A stretch of DNA of 64,000 nt from Anodontia alba. Taxonomy: Eukaryota > Mollusca > Bivalvia > Lucinida > Lucinidae. A model generated the notes under the pieces. It was not told the DNA's origin. It saw only the letters and a program-made list of their open reading frames with translations, and searched no databases. Location of the stretch: assembly GCA_964016985.1 (NCBI GenBank), contig OZ024826.1:38729070-38793069 (forward strand), given 5' to 3'. Below, in pieces: positions 24,401 through 39,390 of this stretch (within the stretch, counting starts at the first letter, position 1; every line of letters starts with the position of its first letter). The translations under genes were made by a program, and so were the position numbers.

Positions 24401-27400
24401 CTTTGTGCACGAGTAGAAGTATGTAACTTTAAACTCCAGCTAGCGTATTCGATAATTTGATGAAGCTGTTGTTAAGACCACAATTATTTACACCAGCAAT
24501 TGCAGAAGTTCAACTAATTCTACTTTGTTAGCATACGTTATAGTAATTGTTTAGATCTTCGTATCCTAAGACAGTAAATCTATCTTGGTCATAGTTTTGC
24601 TAATAATTCTAATCTGATGAGGCGAGGCCGTCCATTTTTGAAAAGATATTTCGGGAAATATGTGGACGTAGCGAAACCCAGGGTCAGAATGCGCATCAGT
24701 ACAATATATTAATGGCATTTGCTATCTTCGTTATTGGATACAGAATATACCACTGCACTGCAAAAGCCATGATTAAACTATGCGTATGATGAAAAATGTC
24801 TGAATCAGTGGATTTTAAATATGCTAGAAAACATATATAACCTGAAGCGGTCAAAACGTTCTTCTCAAAATCAGTATTTTCATTTAGGCTCAGCGAATAT
24901 ACAAGTGCAAGGCTACTTCACGATAACCCTAATGTTGCTGATCTAAGTGATTCATACCGTCACACAAAACTTGCGGAAAAATTCACTGAGTTATATGACA
25001 ACGAATGGACCGATGCTTTTGAAGTTCTAACAGACTGCTCTGAATTTCGAGAGGAAGACGCTATACGGCGACTACTGGAGATATTGAATGTAATAATTTA
25101 ACTTTATTGGGACAGTTACTGTACCAAATGCGATACTTAATGACCACTTGAATTCGTTTGGTTTATAATTTGAGTAGAAGACGCCATTTGATACTAAAAT
25201 GTAAGTGAAGATGCCCAGGAAATAAAGGTAAGAGAAAAGTCCAGGGAGTGCTGCAATCACAAGCCTCAGTTCTTCCCAGAGACAAAGAGGAAGAGAAAAC
25301 AGACAAAACCAAACAAGCCCAAATCGAACAAACGTACGAACGGCATTTAAAAAAAAGGTAAGAGAAACGTCCAGGGAGTGCCACAATCACAAACCGCAGC
25401 CCTTCCCAGACCCCAAGAGGAAGAGGAAACCGACAAATCTAAACAAGCACAAACCGAACAAATGTACGAAAAGCACTAAGATTAGCTCTCTCTTCCCCGA
25501 GCGAGGTAATCGCTACTAAAAGGATTGAAAATACAAGAACAAAATGACACACGGAAAGACATACAACAAATCGCCTGGTAGAATAAACCACAAAGCAACA
25601 AAGAGTAAGACTAACACCGGGACCACCGCCTTAGAACGGTCGGTAGAGCAAACCACCGAGGTAATCGGAATGCTAAAAGGACTGGAAACACAAAAACAAA
25701 ATAAAACATGGCAAGGCTTAAAAAACTCGCCCCGTAGAATAAACCAAAAAGCATCAAAGAGTAGGACTAAATCGGGACCACCACCTTAGCACGGTCAGTA
25801 GAATAAACCATCGGGGGTTTAAAGCACTTTTACAACCGACTAACTTCACCCTGGTTCCCGGTGCCACTTTTTATCACAACTAGTAAAACAGGAAGCAAAA
25901 TGGGCAGCTGTTGAAGGTGACCAAACTGCTGGCATCACAACGAAACTAGTATAACAGAAAGCAAAGTGGGCAGCTATTAAAGACGGTGACCACAATGCTC
26001 CCATCACAACACATAAAAAAACAGAAAGCAATGCGGTGACCACAAAGCCACAAACAGCTACAAAGAGTAAGAACAACACCAGGATCACCGCCTTAGAACG
26101 GTCATTAGAATAAACTACCAGCGGTTTAAAGCCCTTTTACACCCGGCCAACTTCACTCTGGATCCCGATGCTACTAATAATGAATACAGGAATACATTAA
26201 AATTCAGTTCGCATAAAGGCTCCCTACTCAGCCAATGCGTCAAAGCAAAAACGTAAAAAAAATAATAAATATGATAAACAAAGACAAGTACTCATGGCTA
26301 ATTCTACTGTGTGCCAGAGTAAATGAAAACCAATACCAGTTGAACCACGGTGGACCAAGCCAAAGATATTTCATCAAGCCCCAACCCACTGGTTAAACTT
26401 TTACGAAGAGGCCGTCATTGAATCTGAGGCCCGAACCTCCGTAGTTCAATTTAAGAGTGAAGCATAGCCATTAATAATAATTGGGTTGATAACTAGGCAT
26501 GCAGTCTGCCGCATAATATCCAGGTTATATCCATTTTTTAAACGGTTAACTAGGCTTCTGAATTACTCCGAAAAATTAGATTTTCCCTCAATTTTTCTAA
26601 ATTTATACACTAAGTCACTGTAAAATTCTGGTTCCGATATGCCTTGTTGCAGAGGTGTTTTCAGACTGACGTTATATATTTCTACCAAGGAACTGTGTCT
26701 GCGATTAAATTTCGAAAACGCCTTACGAAGTTTAAAATAATGATAGCCCTGCCTAAGATGTTTGGCAGTAAGGACAGCACAAACGCTACAGTCGCACCAA
26801 TAAAGAGGAACTGCAATAGAGGAACCGCCTGGTAAAAGTCAGTAGGAAAACAACTAGTCCTGTTTATAGTGTTTTTGATTATATGTGTTGCACTTTGATG
26901 CTTCACAGATGAGGTAGAGAACCCCTATGCGGACTGAATATACATTTGTAATTTGGAGAAGCTTCAGAATTTGCTGTGAGTTTCTGCCCAAGTAAAACAG
27001 ATTTAAGCCTCCCGCCCTGCCGAAGTGATTAATAGGCTGTTTGTTCCAAGGCGGTTATTCTGTTCATGACCATTTTCGTTGTGATTCTTACACTGTGTTC
27101 ACCCATTAAATGGGTGCTCACTTTGCTGATTTTTTTTCATGTTTTAATGTTAGCATTAGTATCCTCTTTTTCATCTGCAGCCCACTATATTTTCTGTTTT
27201 GCATATGTTTGTATTTTTGCAGTTCGGAACTGAATCAGGAGAGGAGGGTGAGGTTTCGCGGGAGTAAAACGTGTTTGTTTCCCCCCACCCCCACCACACC
27301 TCTCCCTATTCCGTATGTTTCCTACTTACCGTTCCAAGGCATTCGTGTGATGCAGTTTAAAGGCGTTCTAAGGCGGTGGCCCCGGTGTTAGTCTTACTGT

Positions 27401-29483
27401 TTGTTGTTTTGTGGTTTATTCTTCGAGGCGATTTGTTTTATGCCTTGCCTTGTGTTATTTTGTTCTTGTGTTTTTCAGTCCTTTTAGCATAGCGATTACC
27501 TGGCTTGGGGAAGAGAGAAAGCTAATCTTAGTGCTTTTCGTACGTTTGTTCGATTTGCGCTTGTTTGGTTTTGTCTGTTTCCTCTTCCTCTTTGTATTTG
27601 GGGAGGGCTGCGTTTTGTGATTGTTGCACTCCCTAGACTTTTTTCTTACCCGTGTTTTCTTTCTTTGTTCGTCTTTAATTTAAAACACAAGGTTTAATTT
27701 GTCCTTATTTGTGTCTCGGCTCGCTTTCCATTGGTGCTTGGAGGCCTGTGCTTCATGTGGCATTTTCTGGATATCTTCACTTGCATTATTATACTATATA
27801 TTTAACGATAGAAAGAAACGTTAACGATAGGAGTTAAATACTCAAATGTAAAATAAGATATTTTCCGAGACACATAAGTGTAAAACAATAGTAGTACATC
27901 GTTACAAAAGGAAAGGTAGTGGGGTAAACCGCATTCATGTTTTCTAACCCAATTATGGTTGATAACTTTGTTTTCGCTTTTGATTGCATGTTTGTATTTT
28001 ATAGTTATTTGTACTGATGAGGTAGAAACCCTTACATGCACCAAGCACAAATTTGTAATTTGGAGCTGCATAAGGATATAGACCGAGATTTTGATCAAGT
28101 ACATCTAGTTTTAGTGTCAAAGTAATTGTTTTTCCTCATTTGCAGTTCTCCCTAGTTTATGTATTGGTAATAGCAGCGGTACTTCTATGGCTTATTGTTT
28201 GTAGATTATCTCTTTTGTTTGATGCCTGTAAAGACGGTAACGCTTGGAGTAGTGAATATGGCCCTTCCTTGGGTACTTTACAAAAGTTGTTAATATTTTA
28301 AGACATGGCGGAATTCTACCAAGTACTATCAACGGGAATTGACGTTGTTTCAACGTTGTGTGCCTGTTGGACAAACAACGTTGAAACAACGTCGATTTAA
28401 CGTGGATTCAACGTCAAGCCGTTAAATCAAAAGTTAATCGACGTTGTTCTAACGCTGTGTGCCTGATGTGTGCAACCAACTTAAAAACATATAAGTGAAG
28501 ATACTTATATCAGCATAAAAAACAATGAATAGAGGAATCGCCTTGGAACGGTCAGCATGCTAAACCAGTTTTATTCGCGCAAGACCTAATCCTTAATTCT
28601 GATGCAGCTCTAAATTACAAGTATATGTTCAGTCCGCATAGCATCTACCTTATTTGTGAAATATAACAGTAAAACATAGATTAAACAACGCTGTGATAAA
28701 ACAAAGCAAATACCCCGATGGTGATTTGAAGCCTGCAAACAAGAAAAACAGAAACCATGTAATTGAACCGTCGAATAACAACAAAAGCTCTGAAGTAGCA
28801 GTTTTCGTGTTGTCACTTAAAGTACAAAGAACAATATATGAATGACGTTATCCAGTAACGGTCACTATCACAACGCATAGCCTTCGAGGCACCGAAAGCA
28901 GAAATGGCATGTAACACAAACACAATTGTATAATTGTATAATTGCAATAAACGACATACAAACAGAATAGAACTGCAACTGAGTAATTGTATTTGAACTG
29001 TCAGCCAAAGCAACATTGCTAGAAAGCTTAAACTGGGTTCACATGATCAATGCCTCAACATTAACGCTCGAAACAGATTCAGATATTAACACAAGAATGC
29101 AAAATGAATTAAAGTACAGAGAAAAACAAAACAAACAAAAAAAAAACGGAGTGAAAAAGGTCAAATCAATGCTATCGTGGCAACGGAAAATATAGCACAC
29201 AAAAACAAAACAGAAGGCAAAGTGGGCAGTCGTACAGCGGGTGACTACAGTGCTAGATTTACAACAACCGGGCTTATCATCAGACTATCCTCCTTGAAAA
29301 TGACACCAGTATTAAAATTCAACACGGACAGCTATTATTTCTTTATCCTTTGGAAGCTAGACTAGTATTACGAAGGAAATGACATATTGCTGTTGTAAAA
29401 TGGCCAAGTCAAGAATATCTGTTCTGTTCTGCTCTGAAATTGTGCTATAGTAAATTACATCATTGGTAAAATAACACATACAC

Positions 29484-29534
<51 letters not shown>

Positions 29535-32297
29535 CGCACACACACACACACACACGAAACCACGCCTGTATAGTTTTGACCCTGTTAATCCCCTTTTATA
29601 CAATAAAACTTGGGTTTACAGGAGAATACATTGATTTTCTTATTTGTGCTCACAATTGATTGTGGACACTTGTTAGAAGCGCTTTGTCGAGCTGGTTCTT
29701 ACAAGTACCAACAATCTATGTTTTCAGCAGAAGTATGAAAAAATACTAGAATTTTTCATCTGAAAGTTTTCATTTTTTGGTGGTATTTTTTAATTTATTT
29801 TAATAGGCTTATACCAATCCATTCAAAAGAAGTGGTATATATCCTAGTATTTCTAAGTGCAATGCTAAGAGGTGCAGGTGCTGTTCTCATTTATGCACTG
29901 CGTCTACCATTTCTTCATCAGTAAACTGTAGACGCTTTTCTGTAGTAAATGTGCGATTTGGCCTGAAAGTCTATAGATTTGATATATGTTATAACCTGAC
30001 GTGCTGCATATTGCAAAATGCACTACGTCGGGCAAATTAATCGTATGTTAAAAACCAGATTTAATGAATACTATCGTAGAATGAGTAAGCCTAAAAAACT
30101 GACACTTTCCTGTACCGTCACTTTAAACGTACAGGTCATTAAATAAATGATATTTCTATACAACCAATGGAAAATATATACTATGATATAAATTCTACAG
30201 CTAGATTTAAAATTATCAAAACGACATGAAACTGAATTAAAATGGATCAAATCATTACAGACACCTTTTTTTTCCATTGGGCTTTGATGACAACATTTAT
30301 CATGATGGTAATATTTCTAAAATGACAGATTTCGATATTTTCTCTCAACTGGAATGTTGAAAACGTAAAACGAGGTCTCACGGCACTAAGAAAAACGGAA
30401 ACTAGCTCGTACCGCGTTTAAAAGAAACAATACTAGGCTGAAGTGACTGTCTATAATATTATTGAAGCACGGACGCCACTCAATGCTTGCATTTCTAAGT
30501 TCATTACCCATTTAAATATGGTGACAAAGTTTTCGAAAGATCAGGTAGAAGTCTGTTTTGGTCTATAAAAAAATCGAATGAGATTTTAAATGAATTGAAA
30601 TCCAGACTATTACGTGCTTTTAGTCTGTCTACTTATGATTACTCCACGCTTTACACTACACTCCCTCATAATCTTATAAAAGAAAAACTAAATGATTTAA
30701 TTGAATGAACATTTCATAGAGAAGAGTCCCTATACCTTGCATGTAATGTAAGAAATGTTTTTTTTTTCACTTCTGAAGTGCATAAAAAATAAACATTAAG
30801 GACATGTCAGAAGGTGTGTGAAGCTCTCGCCTTTCTACTTGACAATATTTATATCAGATTTGGTACTAAGTTATTTAGACAAATTGTGGGTATTCCGATG
30901 GGTACGAATTGCGCACCCCTTGTGGCTGATTTGTTCTTGTTTTGTTATGAAAGAGACTTCATGATGTCCCTTTCCGTTGAAAATCAATCTGAAATCATTG
31001 AAGCTTTTAGCTCGACTTCAAGATAATTGGATGATTTTTTGAATATTGACAATAACTACTTCAATGTTTTAATCAGTCAAATTTACCCCCCGAACTTCAG
31101 TTAAATAAAGCTAATTCTTCTAATACCAAAGCCGCGTTTTTGGATTTACATTTATCTATTGTTTTCCTGTAAAATTTATGATAAACGCGATGATTTTGAT
31201 TTTGAGATTGTGAATTTTCCTTTCTTGTATGGTGATGTTCCTCATGCGGCATCCTACGGTGTTTATATTTCACAATTAATTCGATTTGCCAGAGTGTCTA
31301 GTCATGTAACTGACTTCAACATTCGTAATAAATTGCTAACTGCTAAACTTCTTAATCAGGGTTATCGGTATCATAAACTACGTTAAGCCTTTTCTAAGTT
31401 TTCTAGACGTCATTCCGATTTAGTTTCAAAATTCAAAGTTAGACTAAAATCTCTTCTATAACAAGGCCTATCGGAACCAGGATTTTATGGTGACATAGTG
31501 TATAAATTCAGAAAAATATATACTTGCAAAGACTTCAGTACCTAATTTCTTAAAATTATTCTTCGATATAAAAAGATTAGGTAAAACATAAATGTTAAAA
31601 GACTGACTGCATACATGGTTGTTAACCCAATCACGGTTAATAACTCTGCTTCCCTCTTTAACTGTCGGCGGGTAAGGCCTCAGATTCTATGATGGTTCCA
31701 GCGTAAAGGCTTACTTGAAATTTAATTTAGGGTAATGTTGGTTGGTACTTGATGCTCTATCTTTGGTCGGGCCCACCGGAGTCTAACTGTTGGTTTTCTT
31801 TTGCTCCAGCATTTCAGTTGTTTCATGCTGTCGAGTCCTCATCGTTGTTTCATCTCTGTAATTAATTGATGTTTTGTGTTCTCGGAGATGTAGCACTGAT
31901 GAGTTAGGAAGCCTTCATGCGGACTGAACAAATTATGTGTCTAAACCGCAGCAGATGTTAGGGCGAGGATTGTGGCCACGTAAAATCGATTTAAGCCCCC
32001 AGTGAAATACTTTTCCATGACCGTTCCAAGGCGGTTCTTCTGTCTTGGTTTATTTTTGTTATAGTTCGTCTTTGAATGTGTTTGTCGCTTACATCTTTTT
32101 GTTTGGATAGCCATTTGGCCACTTTATGGAAAACTAACTGTCCGTTTGGCTTTCTGCTAGTGATGTTTCCATCAGGGTCTAGTTATTTCGTGTTTGTGTT
32201 TCTTTCCCTTTGATGCCTCTGACGGGAGGTGTGGGACAATTTTATCGATTCCTGATCATTGCCTTCCCTTCTAGTTTGTTTTCTTAACGCGCGCGCA

Positions 32298-32347
<50 letters not shown>

Positions 32348-34442
32348 CACACATACTCACACACACTCACACACACACACTGACTCTACATATCTAAGCA
32401 GACATTACTGAACAGAAAGTGTAGCTCCCAGGCTGACTGCAGCCTTGTCTGTGGCTTTCAGTATTTGCCATTCAGCCAGTACAATTTATTACGAAAACAC
32501 ACGTCTTCAAATATATTGTATATTTAACAACCAAAAAAGGAAAATTTTCAGATAAAAAAGTCTGATATTTTTCATATATTTGCTCAAAAGATAGATTTTG
32601 GGTACGGCGGTTCTAATGAGAACCCACAATCTATGTTTTGAGCAAAATAAGAAAAAGAATTTTACCCTTGTAAACCCTAGTTTTGCTACATAAAAGTGGG
32701 AATTTAGGGGGTCAAAACTTATATAGATGTGTTTTCTTGTTATACTTAGCACCAGGTAGATAAAATCACTGTAGTGTACCAACCAGGGATTAGGGCCCTA
32801 TGTCCTGAGCTATGTTGCACGTTGTAGTTCTGGTCATGAAAAGACTCGATTGGTTAAACTTAGTATGTAAGTTTCTTTTATGTCATGTTCTTAATTCCAA
32901 AGGATCCTTACTTTTTTAAACTTACTCACCCTTTCTGCAGCTGGATTTCAGTGATATTTGGCGGCCGTAGAATATCTCCCAGTATTTCCTTTTAGTGTAT
33001 TTTTTTTTTTGGATCAGTAAAATCTTTCGGAGTTTCTTAGAATATCGCTCGCTAAGCAAGGAGGTACTAATACTTACAGTAAATATTTAGCCGCAATGCA
33101 AACGAAAAAATCCTTTATTTGCAGAAAGTACATCATTTCACTACAGCCGGGGCTATGGCTGTATGGCGGTCGTAAATATATAGGGATCAGCTTCCAAATG
33201 TGCAGCATTATATTAGAGATTCTCATGTGATGCGCAATATTTTATCTCAGAGACTATTTTTGTTTTAGTATTTGTTGCCTGCTATTTGCATGCAGGTTGT
33301 GTTTCAGAGGACAAGAAACGATTCGGATGGTAGGTCCAGACTGTTAAACCTACTTTCTGAGAAGGGTTTTACAATGAAAAGACGGGATTTGTGAGTATGA
33401 GTAGCTTTCTTCCTGTCCTAGCATATATAGCCTAAAGGGGATTTGCATATATGAAGTATACTGGGAAATACGTTTGTTTTCTCACGTGTAATAACCCCTT
33501 GAAATTCCCACAGAAGCAATGCTTTTCGTAGCTCATCATCACGAATACATGCCTATATAATTGTAACCCCACTTGTATAAAGTAAAACAGTTGTTTTCAG
33601 GGGTAAATACTGTTTTTCTTATTTTTACTGATAATAAATTATTGTGGGTACTCGTTAGAACCGTCTCTGAGGCGGTTTTAACGTGTACCCACAATCGATG
33701 TTTTGAACAAAAATATGAAAAATATCAAAGATTTTACCTGAACAGTTTCATTTTTTATATATTTGAATTGGCATGATTTCGTAATGTGCTTTAGCTTTGT
33801 TTCAGAGTGCACATACGTTTTGTTCGACCACCTCCGACAAACAGGACGCCATGTTACAAGAAACTCTGATATCTCCTTTCAAAGCCGACACAATTGTAAG
33901 TACGTTCAAACCATTGCCCTTGTCTTACCGATGGCTAAATGTATGTATGTAACAATCATGACAATCCAAAACATGTACTTTTGCGAATCACAGATGAGCA
34001 AGCCCGTTTTACACTCATATTTTTGTATGTTTTGTAGCTGCGTTACATTATTACGCCTATGCGAATCGTACGTTCTTTATTCATCAGCTAAATGCATTAC
34101 AAAAATGTAAGAAAGTGCGAATAATGTGATTATTGGGTCACTAAAAGTCGTTTTAACGATACAAAATACTAAAATCCTAACAATCTGTAATACAGGTGGT
34201 TTACCTCTACTCTAATCGAACAAATATATATTTTTAACCACTATGGAAGCTGAGGACGAGGGTTGGGTTCCCCTTAGCTTAACCTTAAGCCCCCAGTTAT
34301 TTATTATTGACCGTTCCAAGGCGACTTTCATTGTAGTCCTTTTTGTTTATTCTCCTGTTATGTTTCTTTTACAAATGTTTTTCTTTCAACAATTATGTTA
34401 ACTAAAGATATATTCAGTAAAGGTTTGGGAACGGAGTTGCCA

Positions 34443-34473
<31 letters not shown>

Positions 34474-37400
34474 GAAAGAATTGCCCACTCTGCTTTTCAT
34501 CTATTGTTTTTGTGGTTGTTTAATTGTATTCGTCTGTCTTTCTCTTTTTTGTTTTTGGGAAAATGATAAAGATCTGATTGTATCTGATCATGAGTTCACT
34601 TATTTACCTAACCTTTATCACTGTCTGTGCTAATTCAGCAGACCACAAACTAGTTGTATTGGCCTTTTTCCTAGAAAAGATGCTCTGGCGTTTCATGCAA
34701 ATTATCACCAAAGAAGACTACTTGCACGAAATGTCATAGATGTTTTTCTGGAAAAAATAACCAAACATATTTTGCGTTTTCTGATTTTTTATCCAGCATG
34801 CCAAGCATTACAAAAACAAAGAGAAAAAGAAACCAAATTATGTACCTATTTTTGTTATCGAAAGTGGGGTGTTCATTTACATAGAAATATTGACAACTCC
34901 CTTTCAGAAATACAACAGTAAGACTTAGATTTACAAAATGTGTTTTTTGTCAGTATTATCACATAGATGGGTTTGTGTTAAACGTATCTTTCAACCATTT
35001 ATCAGTTGTATCGGATATTGATGGGGAAACATTGGTACAGTATTGGCAATGAAACACCGTAAAGCCGTGCCCTGTGCAGAATTTCTCTTATGGTAGGATA
35101 TGAGTACAATATATCATGATCCGAAAGCGGGAGCATTAGACACTCAAATAAGCAGTTTTGTCTTTCAGTGTTGAAGTAGTAAGGTGATTGCATTGTCGGT
35201 CAGTCACTTAAGATTACAGAACCAATGCGTTTACAATAACGTCTGTTTTAAAGGTGTTTGTTGCGTTTATTTCATAAATAATGTAATGTTGTTGCTGTAC
35301 GAGTATATTTCTGTAGCCTCATTTATTCATTCACAGAAAATATCAACGGAAGGTTTGGATCCAGTTCAGCAACGAAATCTATTTGATCTACGGAAACAGA
35401 CTAGTCACTTATCTTTGAAGTCTGTACAGCTGGTATGTTAACGGTTTTCAGGGATACAAACCGTTTCTTAAGATTTTCATTTTACTGAGGCCTACTCCCT
35501 TTAAGAAACGAATGACAGATATAGAAAATGATATCGTTGAGTTTTATGTAGTGTATACTTTTATTACGCTGTTTAGAAAGGGCCAAAACCTAAGGAAGTA
35601 CTCAATCACTTGGGACAAAACATAGGTCTTTATCACATTTTGTTAGGCTGTAAGATAAAAATATTAAGCTCTGAGAAAACGTACCTTTTGACAAGTGCGC
35701 CTAATGAAGACTCAAATCGTTTTGCTTATATGTACAGTCTGAACAGTGTCTTTGTTGTCACATCACGAAAACACGCCTTAGGCTATATAATTTTGACCAC
35801 CTTAAACCCCACTTTTATATAATAAACTTGGGTTTACAGGGGTATACATTATTTTGTCTTATTTTGCTTAAATACATAGATAATGGGTATTCGTTAGAAC
35901 CGCCTCGCCCAGGCGGTTCTAACGAGTACCTACAATCTATGTTTTGACCATATGAAAAATATCAGAACTTTTTATCGGATAATTTATCTTTTGGTTGTAA
36001 AATTTTCAGCATATTTGAATAGGCGTGTTTTCGTAATGAGAATGAAGAAGCATTGTGAGATCTGAATCTCTGCTTGTTACACGTGTCAAATGTACGTTTC
36101 TAGTTATACTGGACGCATAATTCTAGAGATCAAGTGTTTGTCACGGTATGTAGCTGGAAATTTATCCGTATAAAGGGCGAGGATTGAACGCTCATTCAGA
36201 TATAAGTGCAGATACCTAGAAAATGCCACAATCACAAAACACAACATATAAAATCAGGTTGAAACCTCCAAGGCAGTTTGTCTGTTAAAGTGTTGTTGTT
36301 GTTTTTTTGTTGTTGTTTTTTTTCCGTATGCGTTTCGTCGGTACATTATTCTGTAAGGTCGTTTGATGTCATTCGAACATAATCCGATGCTTTGGTGCAT
36401 TTGCAATTACGGCCGTTCCAGGGTACGGTAAATGTTTTAACCCTTATCCTGCTGTTCACGACAACTCCTACCTTTGCAAACAGTGTAGATCTAGATCAGA
36501 TGGCTTCTGAAGAAACCATCTGATCAGGATCTACACTGTTTGTCAATCAGTTTGTGAATTTGAAGGAAAACATTATATCATGTAATCTGATTGGCTGAAA
36601 AGGGTCAGAAATGGGTGTGGCTAATTAAATTATTCAGCAGGATAAGGGTTAAAATTCAAAAAAAAAATATTCCGTATATTTTTGGCTGAAGTTTTCCTTT
36701 TTACTGCAGTTGCTTCCTGCAGTACAAAATGGATAGGCAAATAGTGTAGGCACTGATCAGATTGCTCCTCCTGATCTTGGTTTGCACTGTTTGCATTTTT
36801 TTTTTTGTATACATTTTTTTTTTCAACTATTTTAGTAATTGCAATTTTATTACACTTACCGTATCCCTATGTTATATTTTTTGAATATATTAACATATCA
36901 AACAAATTCAATCTGATATTTTCTTTCTTTGAGCAAATTTAGTTTGCAATGTTTAAAACATCATCTTTCAAATAGCCGATACATGGCATAGATACTAACA
37001 ACCCATAAAACTGAACATTATTCAAAATTCCGCTGGGACATATATAGGATGTCATTACCTAAGCACTAAATCGACAACGGTCTTTCGCACAAACATAAAA
37101 ACAGTTACCTAGGAAATGCCTTAATTAGAAACCAAACTTTCTTCTGACCTTACAATCGTTACAAGTTTTATTTCAATAAAAATTGTCCTATTTTCTTGAG
37201 TAAAAAAGAAAGTAAAGAGTAATCAAAAGACTAGTATGTCTGCAAAAGAATGCAAAATAGAACAATACTTTTGATGCACATAATCATAGATACTAAATTG
37301 TCATTTAATATGAATGCACATTTTTAGCTCTACTGGTCGAGGACAATAAGAGCGTACGTCATGGTGGTTCCTGTCCCTCCGTCTGTAAACTTTTCCCCGT

Positions 37401-39351
37401 TTACTTGATAAAGACTACATTCTTGATCCTATTCTTTTGAAATTTGCTTTTTTTATTATAACCTGAGTAGCCCTGTCGTAAATGAAGAAAATCCGTCAAA
37501 TATTATGCGAAAAGGGCCCTTTTATTTATTTATTATTTTTTTTTTTTTTTCGTTATGCGATAAAGTCCACAATTTTAACCGATTCTTTTGAAACTTGCAC
37601 TGATGGTTTGTATTATTGTAAGAATCAAGCCTATTCAACTTGAAGAATATCCGTTTAACATTATGGGAAAATGGTCTAAAACATTTTGATTATTTTTTCC
37701 TCGTTTACGCGATTAAGTGAATAGTTTTCGCTCAATTTTTTTGAAACCTGCACAGATAAATTGTATTATCATAGACATCAATCAAATGAGGAAACTCGGT
37801 CAAAAAAAGTTTTGAAAGTTCCCTTTTAAATTTTTTATCAAGTTTTTTGCACAGAGTGTTTTGTATCATTGTAAGGCTTTACCATTTGAAAAATTTGAAT
37901 ATCCGTCAAACATTATGGGAAAAGCACCTTTTTTAAAAAAAGAAATCTGGTTATTTTTGTTTGTCTTGTTAATGGGGTAAAATCCCCAAATGTGATCCGA
38001 TTCTTTTGAAACTTGCACATATTGTTTGTATTATTGTAAGAATTGAACCTGTCAAAAATGTAGAAAATCGGTCTTCTAAATTTTAAATATTTTATCTCGT
38101 TTACATGATAAGTCCACATTTTTTATTCGATTCTTGTAAAACTTAGGTTGTGTGAATCGTTGTATTGATTACCCTGTCGAAAGTGATAGAAATCAATCAA
38201 ACAGTATAGGAACTTTTTATCCAGTTATTTTGAAACTTGCTCAGATTGTTTATATCATAGATATCAAATGAAAACAATTCCATCAAATAGTTTTACAAAG
38301 AAAGACATTTGAATCACTGGTTCCCAAGTTTTGATTGGAATCATAAAAATTTCATGATAGGTTATTCTAAGCACTTTTCATGTAGAAACTATTACTAGCA
38401 AAGGAAGTTATTGTACCGGTGGTGAAATCCGAACACTGTAGCTGCTAGTAGAGCTATTCAGGCCCTCGTAGGCCTGTTTTCATGTTGTCCTTAGTGTGCA
38501 GTTCCAAATACTTGATCTGTAAATGTTTACCGAGGATATTTACGAAATTACGGTTGTATCTACTTATAAATAAATCGTTATCACGTGCCACAAACCTTCT
38601 GACCAGTTTGCAAGGGGCCAATTCAGAGGGGTTCGGGCGAGAGGAGGGAGTTGGACATTCGAACCCACCTTTTGGCTCAAACTTTAAATGTTATGGTGAG
38701 ATGTGGATAAAATATTTACACATCTTACTCATACTTCTTTTCAACAAACTCATTTAACTACTTGTGTGTAAAATGCTACGTTAGTGGCAGAACGTGTAGA
38801 CCCTGATCAAACGCAGCGTTCCACGACATCTGAACTGGGTCTACACTGTTTGCTTAGGCATTTCTGTCCGAAAACGTAGTGGATTATTTGATACAAAAAT
38901 TTCATCATTCTACATCCGCCCCTATTTGCCCACATCTGTACCATAACCAATTACCATTACACTGTTCTGTAGCTTAGCATATCTCCAGATAAGACGGCTT
39001 TTTCAGCTGAAGTATATTTATAAGTTTCTTATTTGTCAACAAAACCATATGTTGTGGATACTCATTAGAAGCGCCTCAAAATATATTTTCGTCTAGAAAT
39101 AAAACATATCTTGAATAGTCATGGCCTAGTTATCACGAAAACATGGCCGTATAATGTCGACCCTCTTCAAACCCACCTTTATATAGTAAAACTGGGGTTT
39201 ACAGGGGTATACGTTACTTTTCTTATTTCTGCTCAAAAACTTAGATTGTGGGTACTCGTTAGAACCGCCTCGCCAAGGCGGTTCTAACATGTACCCACAA
39301 TCTATGTTTTGAGCAGAAATATTTAAAATTATCAGAATTTTTATCTGAAAA

Positions 39352-39390
<39 letters not shown>

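Noticed and set aside
26644..26835. 63-codon + strand frame
   Set aside because: Antisense to the decayed Penelope RT C-terminus.
33763..34110. 115-codon frame overlapping exon M2
   Set aside because: It uses the wrong frame across a real exon and runs into the intron; phase with M1 and M3 supports the other frame.
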